From CAIWHR01 sp963713275 (GTDB lineage: Bacteria; Pseudomonadota; Gammaproteobacteria; Burkholderiales; Casimicrobiaceae), in the NCBI GenBank assembly GCA_963713275.1, contig CAVQLG010000015.1:1-64000 (forward strand): a stretch of DNA of 64,000 nucleotides. The letters run 5' to 3'. Under the pieces are notes generated by a model. That model ran no database searches, had not been told where the DNA came from, and was given only the letters and a program-made list of their open reading frames with translations. A program made the position numbers and the translations under genes. Below are positions 14,683-23,225 of this stretch, piece after piece; the stretch's first letter is position 1; the number at the start of each line of letters is the position of its first letter.

Positions 14683-16106
14683 GCCGCCACCCGCTCGGGT
14701 GCGACGACGGGCGCCAGCCGCTCGGCCGCCACCGCGGCGAAGGTCTGCCCCGTGCCCGCCAGCGTGACCGGCATGCCGGGGAAGGTCTGCTGGAAGCGCT
14801 TGATCGCCACGTCGACGTACGCCGGCGCGATCTCCACCGCGCGGCAGTGCCGCCCGGCACGCTCGGCCGCAAGCAGCGTGGTCCCGCTGCCGGCGAACGG
14901 CTCGAACACGAGGTCGCCTGCGTCGGAGTAGGCTTCGATCACGAACTCCGGCAGCCCGACCGGGAACACTGCCGGGTGGTCGATCCTGTCGCCGATTGCG
15001 CCGCGCTGCCGGGTGACGGTGACCACCGAATCGGGAATACGGAAGTCCTGGGTGACCTTGCCGACGTGGTTCCAGGCGGTGCGGTCGCCTTCCTTGCCGC
15101 GCAAGCCCCCGCTGCTGGACCCGTCATCGCGCAGGTGCACGTCCTGACCGGCGAACTTGCACGGCACGATCTTGTTCGGCTTTCGCGCCTGGCGATTGAA
15201 GTGGAACAGGAACTCGTGCCGCGGGGCGAGCCGGCCGGCCCAATCGCCCGGCACCGTCACCGACTGGTCCCAGACGTACCAGCCGAAGAACCGCCAGCCC
15301 TGCTGCGGCATCCACGCCAGCCAGTCGTCCCAGTAGCGCAGCACCGTGCCGTCGCGATGCACCAGGCCGAGGTTGACCAGCATCTGGCCTGCCGGCGCCA
15401 TCACCGCCATGGCGGCGGCGAACACGCCGCGCAGCAGCGCCTCCCAGTCGGCGATGCCGCCGGTGGTGTAGCTGCGTTGGTTGGCGTACGGCGGGCTGGT
15501 GACCAGCAGCTGCGCCTGCTCGCCTTGCAGCAGCGCGGCGATGACCGCGGGGTCGGCAGCGTCGCCGCAGATGAGCCGGTGATGGCCGAGTTCCCACAGG
15601 TCGCCGGGGCGCGATACCGGGGTGGCCGGAGCCTCGGGAATCTGGTCGGCGGCGTCCGGCTGCGTCGGTTCCGAATCGCCGTCGTCGCCGGTTGCGTCGT
15701 CCGCGAGCAGTCGCTCGACCTCATCGTCGGTGAAGCCGGTCAACGCCAGGTCGAAATCGGCCAGCCGGAGCTCCTCCAACTCCAGCGCGAGCAGGTCGTT
15801 GTCCCACTCGGCCCACGTCGCCGAGCGATTCGCCAGCAGCCGGAAGGCCTTGATCTGGGTGTCGGTCAGTTCGTCCGCGAGTACGACCGGGACCGTCGCC
15901 AAGCCCAGCCGCCGCGCCGCTTTGAGCCGCAGGTGGCCATCAACCAGCTCCCCCGTACTCCTGGCCACCATCGGAATGCGAAAGCCGAATTCGGTGATGA
16001 CCGCTGCCATCTGGTCGATGGCATGATCGTTCTGGCGCGGATTGCGGGCGTAGTCGATCAGCCGCTCAATCGGCCACTGCTCCAGCGTCAATGCAGATGC
16101 CGCCAA
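14679..16106 (-). CDS. ParB-domain DNA methyltransferase (SPPY type)
   Basis: A 475-residue relative of the gene downstream. ParB-like domain: RLIDYARNPRQNDHAIDQMA, GFRIPMVARSTGELVDGHLR. Methyltransferase: catalytic VTSPPYANQRSY (about residue 190) and the SAM motif VFEPFAGSGTTLLAAERAGR (about 410). SPPY in place of DPPY is typical of N4-cytosine methylases of this class, which suggests a different target base from its partner. The ATG at 16106 is directly followed by ParB-domain sequence; little intergenic space precedes it. The frame is intact, unlike many phage genes to the left. Confidence 0.85.
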   Translation of the reverse strand: MAASALTLEQWPIERLIDYARNPRQNDHAIDQMAAVITEFGFRIPMVARSTGELVDGHLRLKAARRLGLATVPVVLADELTDTQIKAFRLLANRSATWAEWDNDLLALELEELRLADFDLALTGFTDDEVERLLADDATGDDGDSEPTQPDAADQIPEAPATPVSRPGDLWELGHHRLICGDAADPAVIAALLQGEQAQLLVTSPPYANQRSYTTGGIADWEALLRGVFAAAMAVMAPAGQMLVNLGLVHRDGTVLRYWDDWLAWMPQQGWRFFGWYVWDQSVTVPGDWAGRLAPRHEFLFHFNRQARKPNKIVPCKFAGQDVHLRDDGSSSGGLRGKEGDRTAWNHVGKVTQDFRIPDSVVTVTRQRGAIGDRIDHPAVFPVGLPEFVIEAYSDAGDLVFEPFAGSGTTLLAAERAGRHCRAVEIAPAYVDVAIKRFQQTFPGMPVTLAGTGQTFAAVAAERLAPVVAPERVAA

Positions 16107-16261
16107 CTCTCACCTCTGGCCATGTGATTGAACACGTCGGTGGATGCCGAAAAAGATGCGGCCCGGCCAGGGAAGGAGTGGGCCCCGGCACGGGCCGCGC
16201 ACAACGCTGCAGCGTGGGAATCAGTTCGAGGCTGGGTTTCAGCACCCATACCCGACTAAGG

Positions 16262-16330
16262 TGACGCAGGAGAAAGCGATCAGCAGATCCTGGTCGCACT
16301 CCCCACAGCGGGCGCGGGCGAAACCGTAGG
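16262..16330 (-). pseudogene. IS91-family transposase fragment (N-terminal zinc finger)
   Basis: On the minus strand this reads YGFARARCGECDQDLLIAFSC, which matches the N-terminal zinc-binding segment of IS91/IS801 transposases (family pattern: GFARxRCxxCxxxxLxAFSC, followed by KGRxxCPSC). The match stops sharply after the last Cys at 16265. It is in the same orientation as, and upstream of, the middle fragment at 11765-11998, so both could derive from one gene split by about 4.3 kb. Confidence 0.6.
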
Positions 16331-16357
16331 CATCCCCGGCCGCGACGCGACCACGCG

Positions 16358-16732
16358 TCAGCAGGTCACGTGAAACAGGCCGATGACCGCGCCCTTCAGC
16401 TTGTTCCAATGGGCGATGGCTTCGGGGGTGGGCGCCAGGTCGACCGCCACCTTCTTCGCACTGAAGTATTCCGCTGCCTCACCGGAGAGTTTCACCATGC
16501 CATCCTGGCCGGTGCCCAGGATCAGCCGCTCGGCGCCCTTCTCGTAGAGGCGCTCCGCCTCCGCGAGCGACACGATGTGTGAGGTGCCATACACGGCCTT
16601 GGAGAGCTTCTTCTTGCGCTTTGCCACGTGGCCGGAGAGGTCGATCTGCACATCATGCTCGAAGCGCTCTCCGTCGATGGTGATCGAGCCGAACGCGGTG
16701 CCATCGATCTTGGGCTTCATGCTCACGCTCAT
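16358..16732 (-). CDS. MTH938/NDUFAF3-like domain protein
   Basis: A 124-residue protein. The sequence KPKIDGTAFGSITIDGERFE, KKKLSKAVYGTSHIVSLAEA, GAERLILGTGQDGMVKLSGE and LKGAVIGLFHVTC matches the Mth938 domain, including the conserved C-terminal GLFHVTC. Family members occur widely in Proteobacteria and Archaea as stand-alone proteins of uncertain function; the eukaryotic relative NDUFAF3 helps assemble respiratory complex I. ATGs at 16732 and 16720 are both possible. It is an unusual gene for a phage and more likely host-derived cargo. Confidence 0.8.
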   Translation of the reverse strand: MSVSMKPKIDGTAFGSITIDGERFEHDVQIDLSGHVAKRKKKLSKAVYGTSHIVSLAEAERLYEKGAERLILGTGQDGMVKLSGEAAEYFSAKKVAVDLAPTPEAIAHWNKLKGAVIGLFHVTC

Positions 16733-16869
16733 CTCTGGGTTCAACCGGCCCACCCAAGTGAACCACTTACCGCGACGAACAGCGAATAACCATCCGTGGA
16801 TCGAAACGAAGACATGCTGCCCAGACCTATTTTGACCGCCACCCCGGTGCAGGCGGGCTTCTTCCCAGG

Positions 16870-17169
16870 TCAGCGCATGTTGTCCCTTCCCCTCGCAGTT
16901 ACCCTGTCGCGCAATTCCCTACCCGCCTTGAAGCGGGGTACGCTTTTCGCAGGAACGCACACGATCGCCCCCGTCTTTGGATTGCGCCCCTCGCGCGGCG
17001 GCCTGTGGTTCAGGCTGAAGCTCCCGAAGCCGCGTATCTCGATTCGCTCGCCCTTGGCGAGGGCGTTGCTCAGCGCGTCAAGTGTAGCCTTGACCGCAAG
17101 TGCGATGTCTTTCGCGGAGAGCTCCGGATGCTGTGCGGCGAGCCGAACGATTAGGTCTGCGCGATTCAT
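16870..17169 (-). CDS. ihfB: Integration host factor beta-type DNA-bending protein
   Basis: 99 residues of the HU/IHF family: MNRADLIVRLAAQHPELSAK, DALSNALAKGERIEIRGFGS, FSLNHRPPREGRNPKTGAIV and PAKSVPRFKAGRELRDRV. The R-x-P-R-x-G-R-N-P-x-T-G arm with the intercalating proline, and the N-terminal dimer helices, identify an IHF-beta-like subunit. IHF bends DNA in integration, packaging (lambda cos), sigma-54 activation and replication. A copy carried inside a prophage-like region may supply IHF for the element's own sites; the chromosomal ihfB normally sits next to rpsA, which is not seen here. Confidence 0.85.
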   Translation of the reverse strand: MNRADLIVRLAAQHPELSAKDIALAVKATLDALSNALAKGERIEIRGFGSFSLNHRPPREGRNPKTGAIVCVPAKSVPRFKAGRELRDRVTARGRDNMR

Positions 17170-17383
17170 GGCCGCATTTTACGCGGTGACTAGACCTACC
17201 CTTGACGAACCCACGCAGCGGCGGCCTTGGGTGGACGGGTGCGACCTGCGAACCGCGAACCTGGGTTCGTATCCTGACGCTATCGAAGCGCCGCGCTGCT
17301 CCCCCCCGGATGGGTTCTTCGCGAGGAAGGACCCCTTTCGCCGCCGGCTATCCGCGCGGCTTGGGAGGGGCCAGAAACGACAA

Positions 17384-17411
17384 CGCCCACAGGGCATAAG
17401 CCATGTGGGCG
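17384..17411. terminator. Intergenic hairpin
   Basis: CGCCCACA and TGTGGGCG form a perfect 8-bp stem with a 12-nt loop (17384-17391 with 17404-17411). It lies between the end of the DUF6456 gene and the IHF gene, both on the minus strand, and may end transcription of the replication operon, although no T-run follows on either strand. Confidence 0.4.
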
Positions 17412-17432
17412 CGACTTGACTGAGTAGCTGAA

Positions 17433-17445
17433 CGATACAGTATCG
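17433..17445. promoter_or_regulatory. Small dyad, possible operator
   Basis: CGATACAGTATCG is a perfect 13-base dyad about 40 bases past the DUF6456 stop and ~260 bases upstream of the IHF start. A TTGACT box starts at 17416 on the plus strand. A repressor site upstream of the ihfB-like gene is possible; there is no direct support. Confidence 0.25.
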
Positions 17446-17485
17446 ATATCTACGCGTCAAGGACTTTTCCAATCTTTCGCGACCC

Positions 17486-18007
17486 TCAACGCAAATAGCC
17501 GTAATGCAGCGCGAGCACGCCGAGTGCGCTGACGAGAATCCCTTTCGCTTCGTACGGGTTGAGGGCGCGCCCGTTCCATCCTTCGAGCACCGACCACTCC
17601 TTCACGCTGCGCCCGAGCCCCGCGACGTGCCACAAGGCGCAGCCGCCCGGACTGTCGATCCCGCCGACCGCGTCGAGCGCCTCGCCGACGCGCTTGCGCG
17701 CCCAGGCGCAGCGTTCGGTCATGCTGTCGCGCCAATGGCCGCCGGGAATCCGGTGCAGGGATGGGGCGCCGGTCGGGCTGAGCTGGGCGGCGACGAAGCT
17801 GCGGTTGAAGTCCTGCCCGGCGTCGTGCATCTCTTGGGTGATCGCACCGTTGCGCAGCAGGAGGCCGAGCGAGTCGACGCAGCGGAAGTGCTCGGTGCGG
17901 TGGGTTGTTCCCTCCTCGGGGAGGCTGTTCCACTCGGCGAGCCGGCCGCCGGGGAGTTGCACCACCGTGCCGTGGGTCAGCGGGAGCACTGCGCGCTTCT
18001 TAGCCAT
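17486..18007 (-). CDS. DUF6456-like phage protein
   Basis: A 173-residue protein from the ATG at 18007 (MAKKRAVLPLTHGTVVQLPG). The helical core GAITQEMHDAGQDFNRSFVA, RCAWARKRVGEALDAVGGID, ALWHVAGLGRSVKEWSVLEG and the C-terminal ALGVLALHYGYLR have the layout of DUF6456 proteins, seen in phages and in alphaproteobacterial regulators. Function is unknown; the position directly after a resolvase gene, which it overlaps by 8 bases, suggests a role in replication control. The call is from pattern memory. Confidence 0.5.
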   Translation of the reverse strand: MAKKRAVLPLTHGTVVQLPGGRLAEWNSLPEEGTTHRTEHFRCVDSLGLLLRNGAITQEMHDAGQDFNRSFVAAQLSPTGAPSLHRIPGGHWRDSMTERCAWARKRVGEALDAVGGIDSPGGCALWHVAGLGRSVKEWSVLEGWNGRALNPYEAKGILVSALGVLALHYGYLR

Positions 18008-18548
18008 GGCGCTTGCCTCCCACCACCGCTTGCGCCATCGCCCAGTGCAGGATCGCCAGCGCGTCCGCTTCGTTGTCGTCCGCCGGCGTGTAGCCGAGCG
18101 CGCGGATCGCGGCGATGACCATCTCCTTCCCGGCGTTGCCCTTGCCGGTGGCAAGCCGCTTGATGGTGGCCACTGGCACACCGCTGTAGCCCACCCGGTT
18201 CGCTTCGCACCAGGCCGTCAGTTGCCCGAGGAAGGCGCCGTAGGTGTGGGCCGCAGCGGTGCCCTTGTGGGCGCGGACCTCCTCGAAGAACACCATGGCG
18301 ATCGGTCCCGCGCTGACGTGCAGTTCGCTGAGCCACGCGGCGAAGCGCAGCAGCGGCATGCCGCCGCCTTCGAAGCGCCCCGGCTTGAAGCCGTGGGTGC
18401 CCGAGGCGACGAGGCCGCTGGGCTGGCGCAGTGCCCAGCCGGTGTGCTGGCCGAGATCGAGCGCGAGGAGGGCGCCGGTGACGTCGATGGGCGTGGTGGT
18501 TACCGGGCTTGGGCTTGCCGGCGGCAGCTTGGTCAGTGATGGTGTCAT
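18000..18548 (-). CDS. RuvC-like Holliday junction resolvase
   Basis: 182 residues with an RNase H-fold core. The first strand ALLALDLGQHTGWAL carries the first catalytic Asp, AMVFFEEVRAHKGTAAAH the catalytic Glu, and TPADDNEADALAILHW the final Asp pair, in the order of phage RuvC-type endonucleases. TIKRLATGKGNAGKEMVIAA is the conserved K-rich helix. Role: resolving branched DNA from replication and recombination before packaging. It is the last gene before the repeat-rich noncoding segment from 18549, so its promoter is probably there. Confidence 0.75.
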   Translation of the reverse strand: MTPSLTKLPPASPSPVTTTPIDVTGALLALDLGQHTGWALRQPSGLVASGTHGFKPGRFEGGGMPLLRFAAWLSELHVSAGPIAMVFFEEVRAHKGTAAAHTYGAFLGQLTAWCEANRVGYSGVPVATIKRLATGKGNAGKEMVIAAIRALGYTPADDNEADALAILHWAMAQAVVGGKRHG

Positions 18549-18690
18549 GGCATCCTCCGGGGAGCGGTTAGGCGACCTGGAGGAGCATGGCCATCGCCGG
18601 GTCAGGGCTGATGCTTGCTCCCTCGTGTCCGAACAGGTTCGAGTGAGGGTGTCGATCGCGGCCGATCGACGGCGTCACTTCAAGACTTCA

Positions 18691-18890
18691 TTCATTCAAC
18701 CTAGATGGGGTTGCCCAATATAGGTGCAGAGAGATACTTCAATATTTCATTCATTCAACCTAGATGGGGTTGCCCAATATAGGTGCAGAGAGATACTTCA
18801 ATATTTCATTCATTCAACCTAGATGGGGTTGCCCAATAAATGTATAGAGAGATATTTCAATATTTCATTCATTCAACCTAGATCCCCTTT
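18691..18890. repeat. Tandem 59-bp repeat, four units
   Basis: Units start at 18691, 18750, 18809 and 18868, each beginning TTCATTCAACCTAGAT; spacing is 59 bp throughout. Units 1-2 are almost identical, unit 3 has a few changes, and unit 4 breaks off after CCTAGATCCCC. The unit is A+T-rich against a G+C-rich background and contains CAACC...GGTTG, which can pair. It fills the 485-bp gene-free segment 18549-19034 between resolvase and primase-helicase genes; an origin with iterons is the best guess. Downstream (18890-19030) is T-rich with runs of C and no gene. Confidence 0.85.
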
Positions 18891-19034
18891 TCATTTTCTT
18901 CGTTGGTCAAAGATCAGTGTCTCTAGGGCCCCCCTGATTTTGTATATATCTATCTCTAAGACCCCCCTTGAAACGTGAATTCTTGAAATCGTTGAAGCGA
19001 TGAAGTCAGGCCCCCCCAGCCGACCCCTATCGCG

Positions 19035-21323
19035 CTACAGAACTTTCAGCCATTGGATCACCCGCCCCTTGTTCTGGACCGTGAGTATCTCGACCAGCCC
19101 GGCCTCGGCCAGGGTGCGCAGCACGCCGTCGCGCTGGCGGCGATCCATGAACTGGGTGCGGCGGGTGAAGTCGCTCTTGGCCATCCCGGACTGGCCGGCG
19201 TCGCGCAGGATCTGCAGCGCTCGCTTGTGCTGCGACTCGACCAGGTTCTCCGACACCCGCGCCGCCGCCTCGCGGATGGTGAGCTCGGCGCAGTGCCGCG
19301 AGAGCATGATGCCCCAGGCCGCATCGTGCTCCTCGAGCTGGGGATCGACCGGGTCGCGAGACACCGCGCGGATCAGCGCCAGCTTGGTGGCGTTCTCCTC
19401 GATGCGGGCCAGGATCGACGAGTAGCCCGAGCCACGTGAGGCGCGCAGGCGGCCGATCAGTTCCTGATCCAGGTGCCGGAACGCTGCGCGCGCCGACGCC
19501 GTCATCGGCACCACCCGCGGCTCGACCAGCACCTCGTCGATCGCCCCGATGTCGGTCAGATTGCCGTTGAGCTTGCCGCCGCCCTGGTGGATCAGGATCA
19601 GCTTGTCGATCAGGTCCGGCGGCGGGTCGATCACGCCGAACGCCTCGTTGCTCTCCGGAAAGTCGTCCTCGCTCTCCATGATCAGGAAGCGGGCCAGCGA
19701 GCCGTCAGCGACGTTGGCGGCCTGCAGCGCCTGCCAGAAGTGCAGCGGCGTGGTGGTGCCGTAGATGCAGGCGCAGGGCTGGTGGATCGCCCGGTGCGCG
19801 TTGTTGTTCTGGTTACTGGCGTACTCGATGCCGAAGTAGGTGGTCCCCGCCGTGGTGTAGAGCTCGGTCATCAGGTCGAGGATCTCGCACACGTACCGCG
19901 GCGAGCGCTTGCGGTCGGCGGCCGCGGACAGGAACATCCCGAACTCGTCGAGCTGGAACAGGATGGCCGGCTGGCGCTGGATGGCGGTCAGGAATCCCGA
20001 GCCCGAGGCGATCTTGTTGCCGCCGAGGTACTGCAGCAGGTTCGCCTTGCGGAAGAGCTCGTTGATCACGACCCGGCTGTGGTTCTTGCCGGCCCCGCTC
20101 TCGGCGATGCCGACCACGTAGAGGTTGGAGCGGGTGTTGTTCTCGGTGCGGTACTTCCGGCCCATCAGCGCCCCGATCGCGCACAGGCTGGCGCCCAGCG
20201 CCAGCACCGGCTGCGGCCGCTTCGCGGTGGCGACCATCAGGGCCATCATGTCGGCGATGACGCCGCCGACCTGATCCCAGCCGGCCGGCAACGGCTTCGG
20301 CGCCGGCGGCGAGTCGCCGGCGGATTTCGTGCAGATCGGATCGCCTGCTTGCAGTGCTTGCAACAACTCCCGGGCCGGGTGATGCCCGTTCAGCACGACC
20401 TCGCCGTTGAGTTGTAGATCCGGCGCGGGATGCCAGCCGTTGTCCAGCGCCAGCTTGTAGAGGGTGCCCGCCCCGATTCGCTGCGGGGCGAAGCTGCGCC
20501 AGCTTCTGGCCGTCGTCTTGGGGTCGTTCTTGTGCGATGTCGCCGACCACGCCTCGAACAGCGGCCGGCCCTCATCGCCGAGCGCGCCCTTGATCGCCAT
20601 GCCGATCCGGATCCAGCTGTCGTAGTCGAGGTCGGCGTTGACGATGTGGTGCAACGCGTCGGCGACGGCTTCGAACGTACCCCGCTGCTCGGGTAGATTG
20701 GCGTACTCGCTGCAGCCGCTTCGCCCGACGCCGAGGCTGCTGGGGCGCTGCTCGGCAGGGACCAGCGCGTAGGCTTCCTTGGCGAACTCCCTGGCCTGCG
20801 CCTCCGTGATCGCCGGCAGATCGGCAAGATCAAGGTCGGCCAGCGTCGCCACTGGCCAGTGGTACGGCTGGCCGGTGTCGGGGTGAATGCCGTAGGCGAC
20901 GAACTGCTGCCCCAGGCCCAGCACCTCGATCGGAGGGTACTTGAAGCCCCGGAATGGTTGCGCCGCGCGGTAGACCAGCAGCCGCTTGGGCGCGCGACCG
21001 ATGCGCACCGCCGGGGTGTCGCCCAGCAGGCGCTTGGCGAGCGCCTCGATCTCATGGGCGATGGTCGGCGCATGCACGACGTCGATGTCGATGCCGATGA
21101 CCCGGCCGGCGGCGACGCCGATGCCTGCTTCCGGCCAGTCGCCCCAGGTGTCGATTTCGTTGTCCGTGGTGTCGCGCTCGCAATGGCGGCTCCACTGCGG
21201 GTAGTCGTACCAGGCGCCCAGCCGGTACCTGCCGGGCTTCTTGCTGCGCGGCTGGACCGGCAGGATCGGGAACCCGCGGTCCACCAGCGTGGCGCCGAGT
21301 TGGGCCATGAAGTTCGTCGTCAT
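19035..21323 (-). CDS. Primase-polymerase with PriCT and DUF3987 helicase domains
   Basis: A 762-residue replication protein. N-terminus (1-170): primase-polymerase domain with RGFPILPVQPRSKKPGRY, DTWGDWPEAGIGVAAGRVIG and the catalytic GIDIDVVHAP; LLVYRAAQPFRGFKYPPIEV and ALGQQ-like GLGQQFVAYGIHPDTG follow. Residues ~230-310: PriCT-2-like (DSWIRIGMAIKGALGDEGRP, FEAWSATSHKNDPKTTARSW). The C-terminal half is a DUF3987 ATPase: Walker A-like GIAESGAGKNHSRVVINEL, LFQLDEFGMFLSAAA and IYGTTTPLHFWQALQ. It likely primes and unwinds the phage origin, probably at the adjacent repeats. Intact frame; ATG at 21323 with GAGGA upstream. Confidence 0.85.
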   Translation of the reverse strand: MTTNFMAQLGATLVDRGFPILPVQPRSKKPGRYRLGAWYDYPQWSRHCERDTTDNEIDTWGDWPEAGIGVAAGRVIGIDIDVVHAPTIAHEIEALAKRLLGDTPAVRIGRAPKRLLVYRAAQPFRGFKYPPIEVLGLGQQFVAYGIHPDTGQPYHWPVATLADLDLADLPAITEAQAREFAKEAYALVPAEQRPSSLGVGRSGCSEYANLPEQRGTFEAVADALHHIVNADLDYDSWIRIGMAIKGALGDEGRPLFEAWSATSHKNDPKTTARSWRSFAPQRIGAGTLYKLALDNGWHPAPDLQLNGEVVLNGHHPARELLQALQAGDPICTKSAGDSPPAPKPLPAGWDQVGGVIADMMALMVATAKRPQPVLALGASLCAIGALMGRKYRTENNTRSNLYVVGIAESGAGKNHSRVVINELFRKANLLQYLGGNKIASGSGFLTAIQRQPAILFQLDEFGMFLSAAADRKRSPRYVCEILDLMTELYTTAGTTYFGIEYASNQNNNAHRAIHQPCACIYGTTTPLHFWQALQAANVADGSLARFLIMESEDDFPESNEAFGVIDPPPDLIDKLILIHQGGGKLNGNLTDIGAIDEVLVEPRVVPMTASARAAFRHLDQELIGRLRASRGSGYSSILARIEENATKLALIRAVSRDPVDPQLEEHDAAWGIMLSRHCAELTIREAAARVSENLVESQHKRALQILRDAGQSGMAKSDFTRRTQFMDRRQRDGVLRTLAEAGLVEILTVQNKGRVIQWLKVL

Positions 21324-21331
21324 TGGGGTCC

Positions 21332-21655
21332 TCAGAACGGCGGATCGTCGCCATAGGCTTCGCGCAGGAAGTCCTGGAACGACGTGACGATCACGTCGAT
21401 CAAGGTCGCCCACTCCTGCTCGGTCCAGGTGGCAAGGTCGGTCTTGCCGGTGGATTCGACGTAGGCGCCGCCGCTGGCACCGGCGGCCGCCAAGGCGGCG
21501 GTTTCGTGCTTGTTCGGATCGATCATTCCCCTGAGCCTCGCAGTAATGTCCTGACAGCGCCGGGAGCACAGCTTGACCGCCGGCGCGTTGACGCGGATGA
21601 GTTCCGGCACGAAGCCCAAGGCGAGCGCCTCCCGCCGGCAGATCGCGCAGATCAT
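21332..21655 (-). CDS. DUF6511-like zinc-binding phage protein
   Basis: 107 residues starting MICAICRREALALGFVPELI. Two CxxC-type pairs (CAIC near the start, LCSRRCQDI near residue 30) suggest a treble-clef zinc site; the remainder is helical, TEQEWATLIDVIVTSFQDFL then REAYGDDPPF. The layout matches small zinc proteins (DUF6511) encoded beside phage helicases. It overlaps the helicase gene by four bases and is 8 bases from the primase gene, so it belongs to the replication operon. Confidence 0.55.
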   Translation of the reverse strand: MICAICRREALALGFVPELIRVNAPAVKLCSRRCQDITARLRGMIDPNKHETAALAAAGASGGAYVESTGKTDLATWTEQEWATLIDVIVTSFQDFLREAYGDDPPF

Positions 21656-23225
21656 GGAAACCGTGCCGCCACGACCTCGGTGAAGCGTCCGCTCGGCCGC
21701 ACCGCGATCTCGGCCGGGCAGCGCAGCTGGGCGGCACAGGCCAGCGCGTCGTCGACCCGCAGCGGCAGGGGCACGCCGGGCGCGCGGTTGGCCCACCACG
21801 TCGCCGCCTTCTGGCGCGGATAGCCCGGGTGCTCGAGGCAGACCCACTCGCTGTGGGTGTTGAGCCCGCTGCAGTAGTCGACGCGCAGGGACGGCGGCTT
21901 GCCCGGCTTGTCGTGGCGGGCATAGCGGACCTGCGTGACTGGAATCCACTGCGACTTGCCCGCGGACAGGATCGCCAGCGGGCTGGCGCTGGGGGTGATC
22001 TTCGGCACCGGCGGCGGGAACCAGTGCCCGCAGTCCGGGCACTGCCGGACGGCGGCGTGCACGATGCTGTGACAGTCGGGGCAGACCTTCACCGGCGCTT
22101 CGCCGTCCCCCGCCTGCGGCCGCTTGGGCTTCACCAGGTCGACCGGGCCGTGGCGAGCGATGTTGCCGGCGAAGTCCAGCACCAGGCAGTTGGTCTTGCC
22201 CGGCGCCAGCCGGCAGCCCCGACCGACGATCTGCACGTACAGGCCCGCCGACTTCGTCGGCCGCAGCATGGCGATGAGGTCGACGCACGGCGCGTTGAAG
22301 CCGGTGGTGAGCACGTTCGCGTTGGTGAGGCACCGAATGCGCCCGGCCTTGAAATCGTTGATCAGGGCCTCGCGCTGCGCGCTCGGGGTGTCGCCGACGA
22401 TGGTTTCGCAGGTCACGCCGCGGGCACGGATGGCGTCGCGGACGTGGTAGGCGTGGTCGACACCGGCGCAGAAGACGAGCCAGCTGGCGCGATCCTGGCC
22501 GTAGGCGGCGATCTCGGTGACGGCCGCCTGGGTGATGGCATCCCGGTCGACCGCCGCCTCCAGGTCCTTGGCGATGAACTCCCCACCGCGCGTGCCCACT
22601 CCCGAGACATCGATCTGGGTGGCCATGCGCTTGGAGACCAGCGGCGACAGGTAGCCAGCGTCGATCAGATCGCGCACCGACACCTCGTAGGCGATGTCGG
22701 TGAAGATGGCGTCGTCCCCCTCGTGCAGCATCCCGGAGTCGAGCCGGTACGGCGTCGCGGTCAGCCCGATGACCTTCAGCAGCGGGTTCAGCCGCATCAG
22801 GTCGTCGAGGAACCGCCGATACATCGTGTTCGACGAGCGCGGGATCAGGTGCGCCTCGTCGATCAGCACCAGGTCGCACTGCTGGACGTCGTAGACGCGC
22901 TTGTGGATCGACTGGATGCCGGCGAACAGGATGCGGGCGTCGATGTCGCGTTGCTTGAGCCCCGCCGAGTAGATGCCCGCCGGCGCCTCCGGCCACAACC
23001 GCTTCAACTCGGCGTGGTTCTGCTCGATAAGTTCGCGGACGTGGGTGACGATCAGGATGCGCTGATCGGGGAATGCCTTGAGCACCCCTTCGACGAAGGT
23101 GGCCATGACCAGGGATTTGCCGCCGGCAGTCGGGATGCACAGCAGAGCGTTGCCGGTGTGCTGCTCGTAGTAGTCGTAGATGGCGTCGATCGCGGCGCGT
23201 TGATAGGGGCGAAGTGTCAGGTCAT
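21652..23225 (-). CDS. DEAD/DEAH-box SF2 helicase (start codon out of frame)
   Basis: About 523 residues. Motifs: Q-like TLRPYQRAAIDAIYDYYEQH, Walker A CIPTAGGKSLVMATF, LIVTHVRELIEQNHAEL, DEAH box LVLIDEAHLIPRSS, motif III GLTATPYRLDSGM, motif V LTNANVLTTGFNAPCVD, motif VI VQIVGRGCRLAPGKTNC. A zinc ribbon (VCPDCHSIVHAAVRQCPDCG) and a C-terminal domain follow. The natural start appears to be the ATG at 23225 behind AAGGAG, but ATG-ACC-TGA then stops at once; one missing base near 23220 separates it from the open frame, which instead runs upstream into the small gene at 23226-23442. Confidence 0.8.

Noticed and set aside
17202..17419. Possible tRNA or structured RNA in the gap upstream of ihfB
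   Set aside because: GGTTCG-like words are present, but no cloverleaf can be drawn; only the 8-bp hairpin at 17384-17411 is supported.
18691..18890. Regular repeats that could be a CRISPR array
   Set aside because: The 59-bp units follow each other directly without unique spacers, and no cas genes are present; the exonuclease at 23438-24412 is Cas4-like only in its cysteine pattern.
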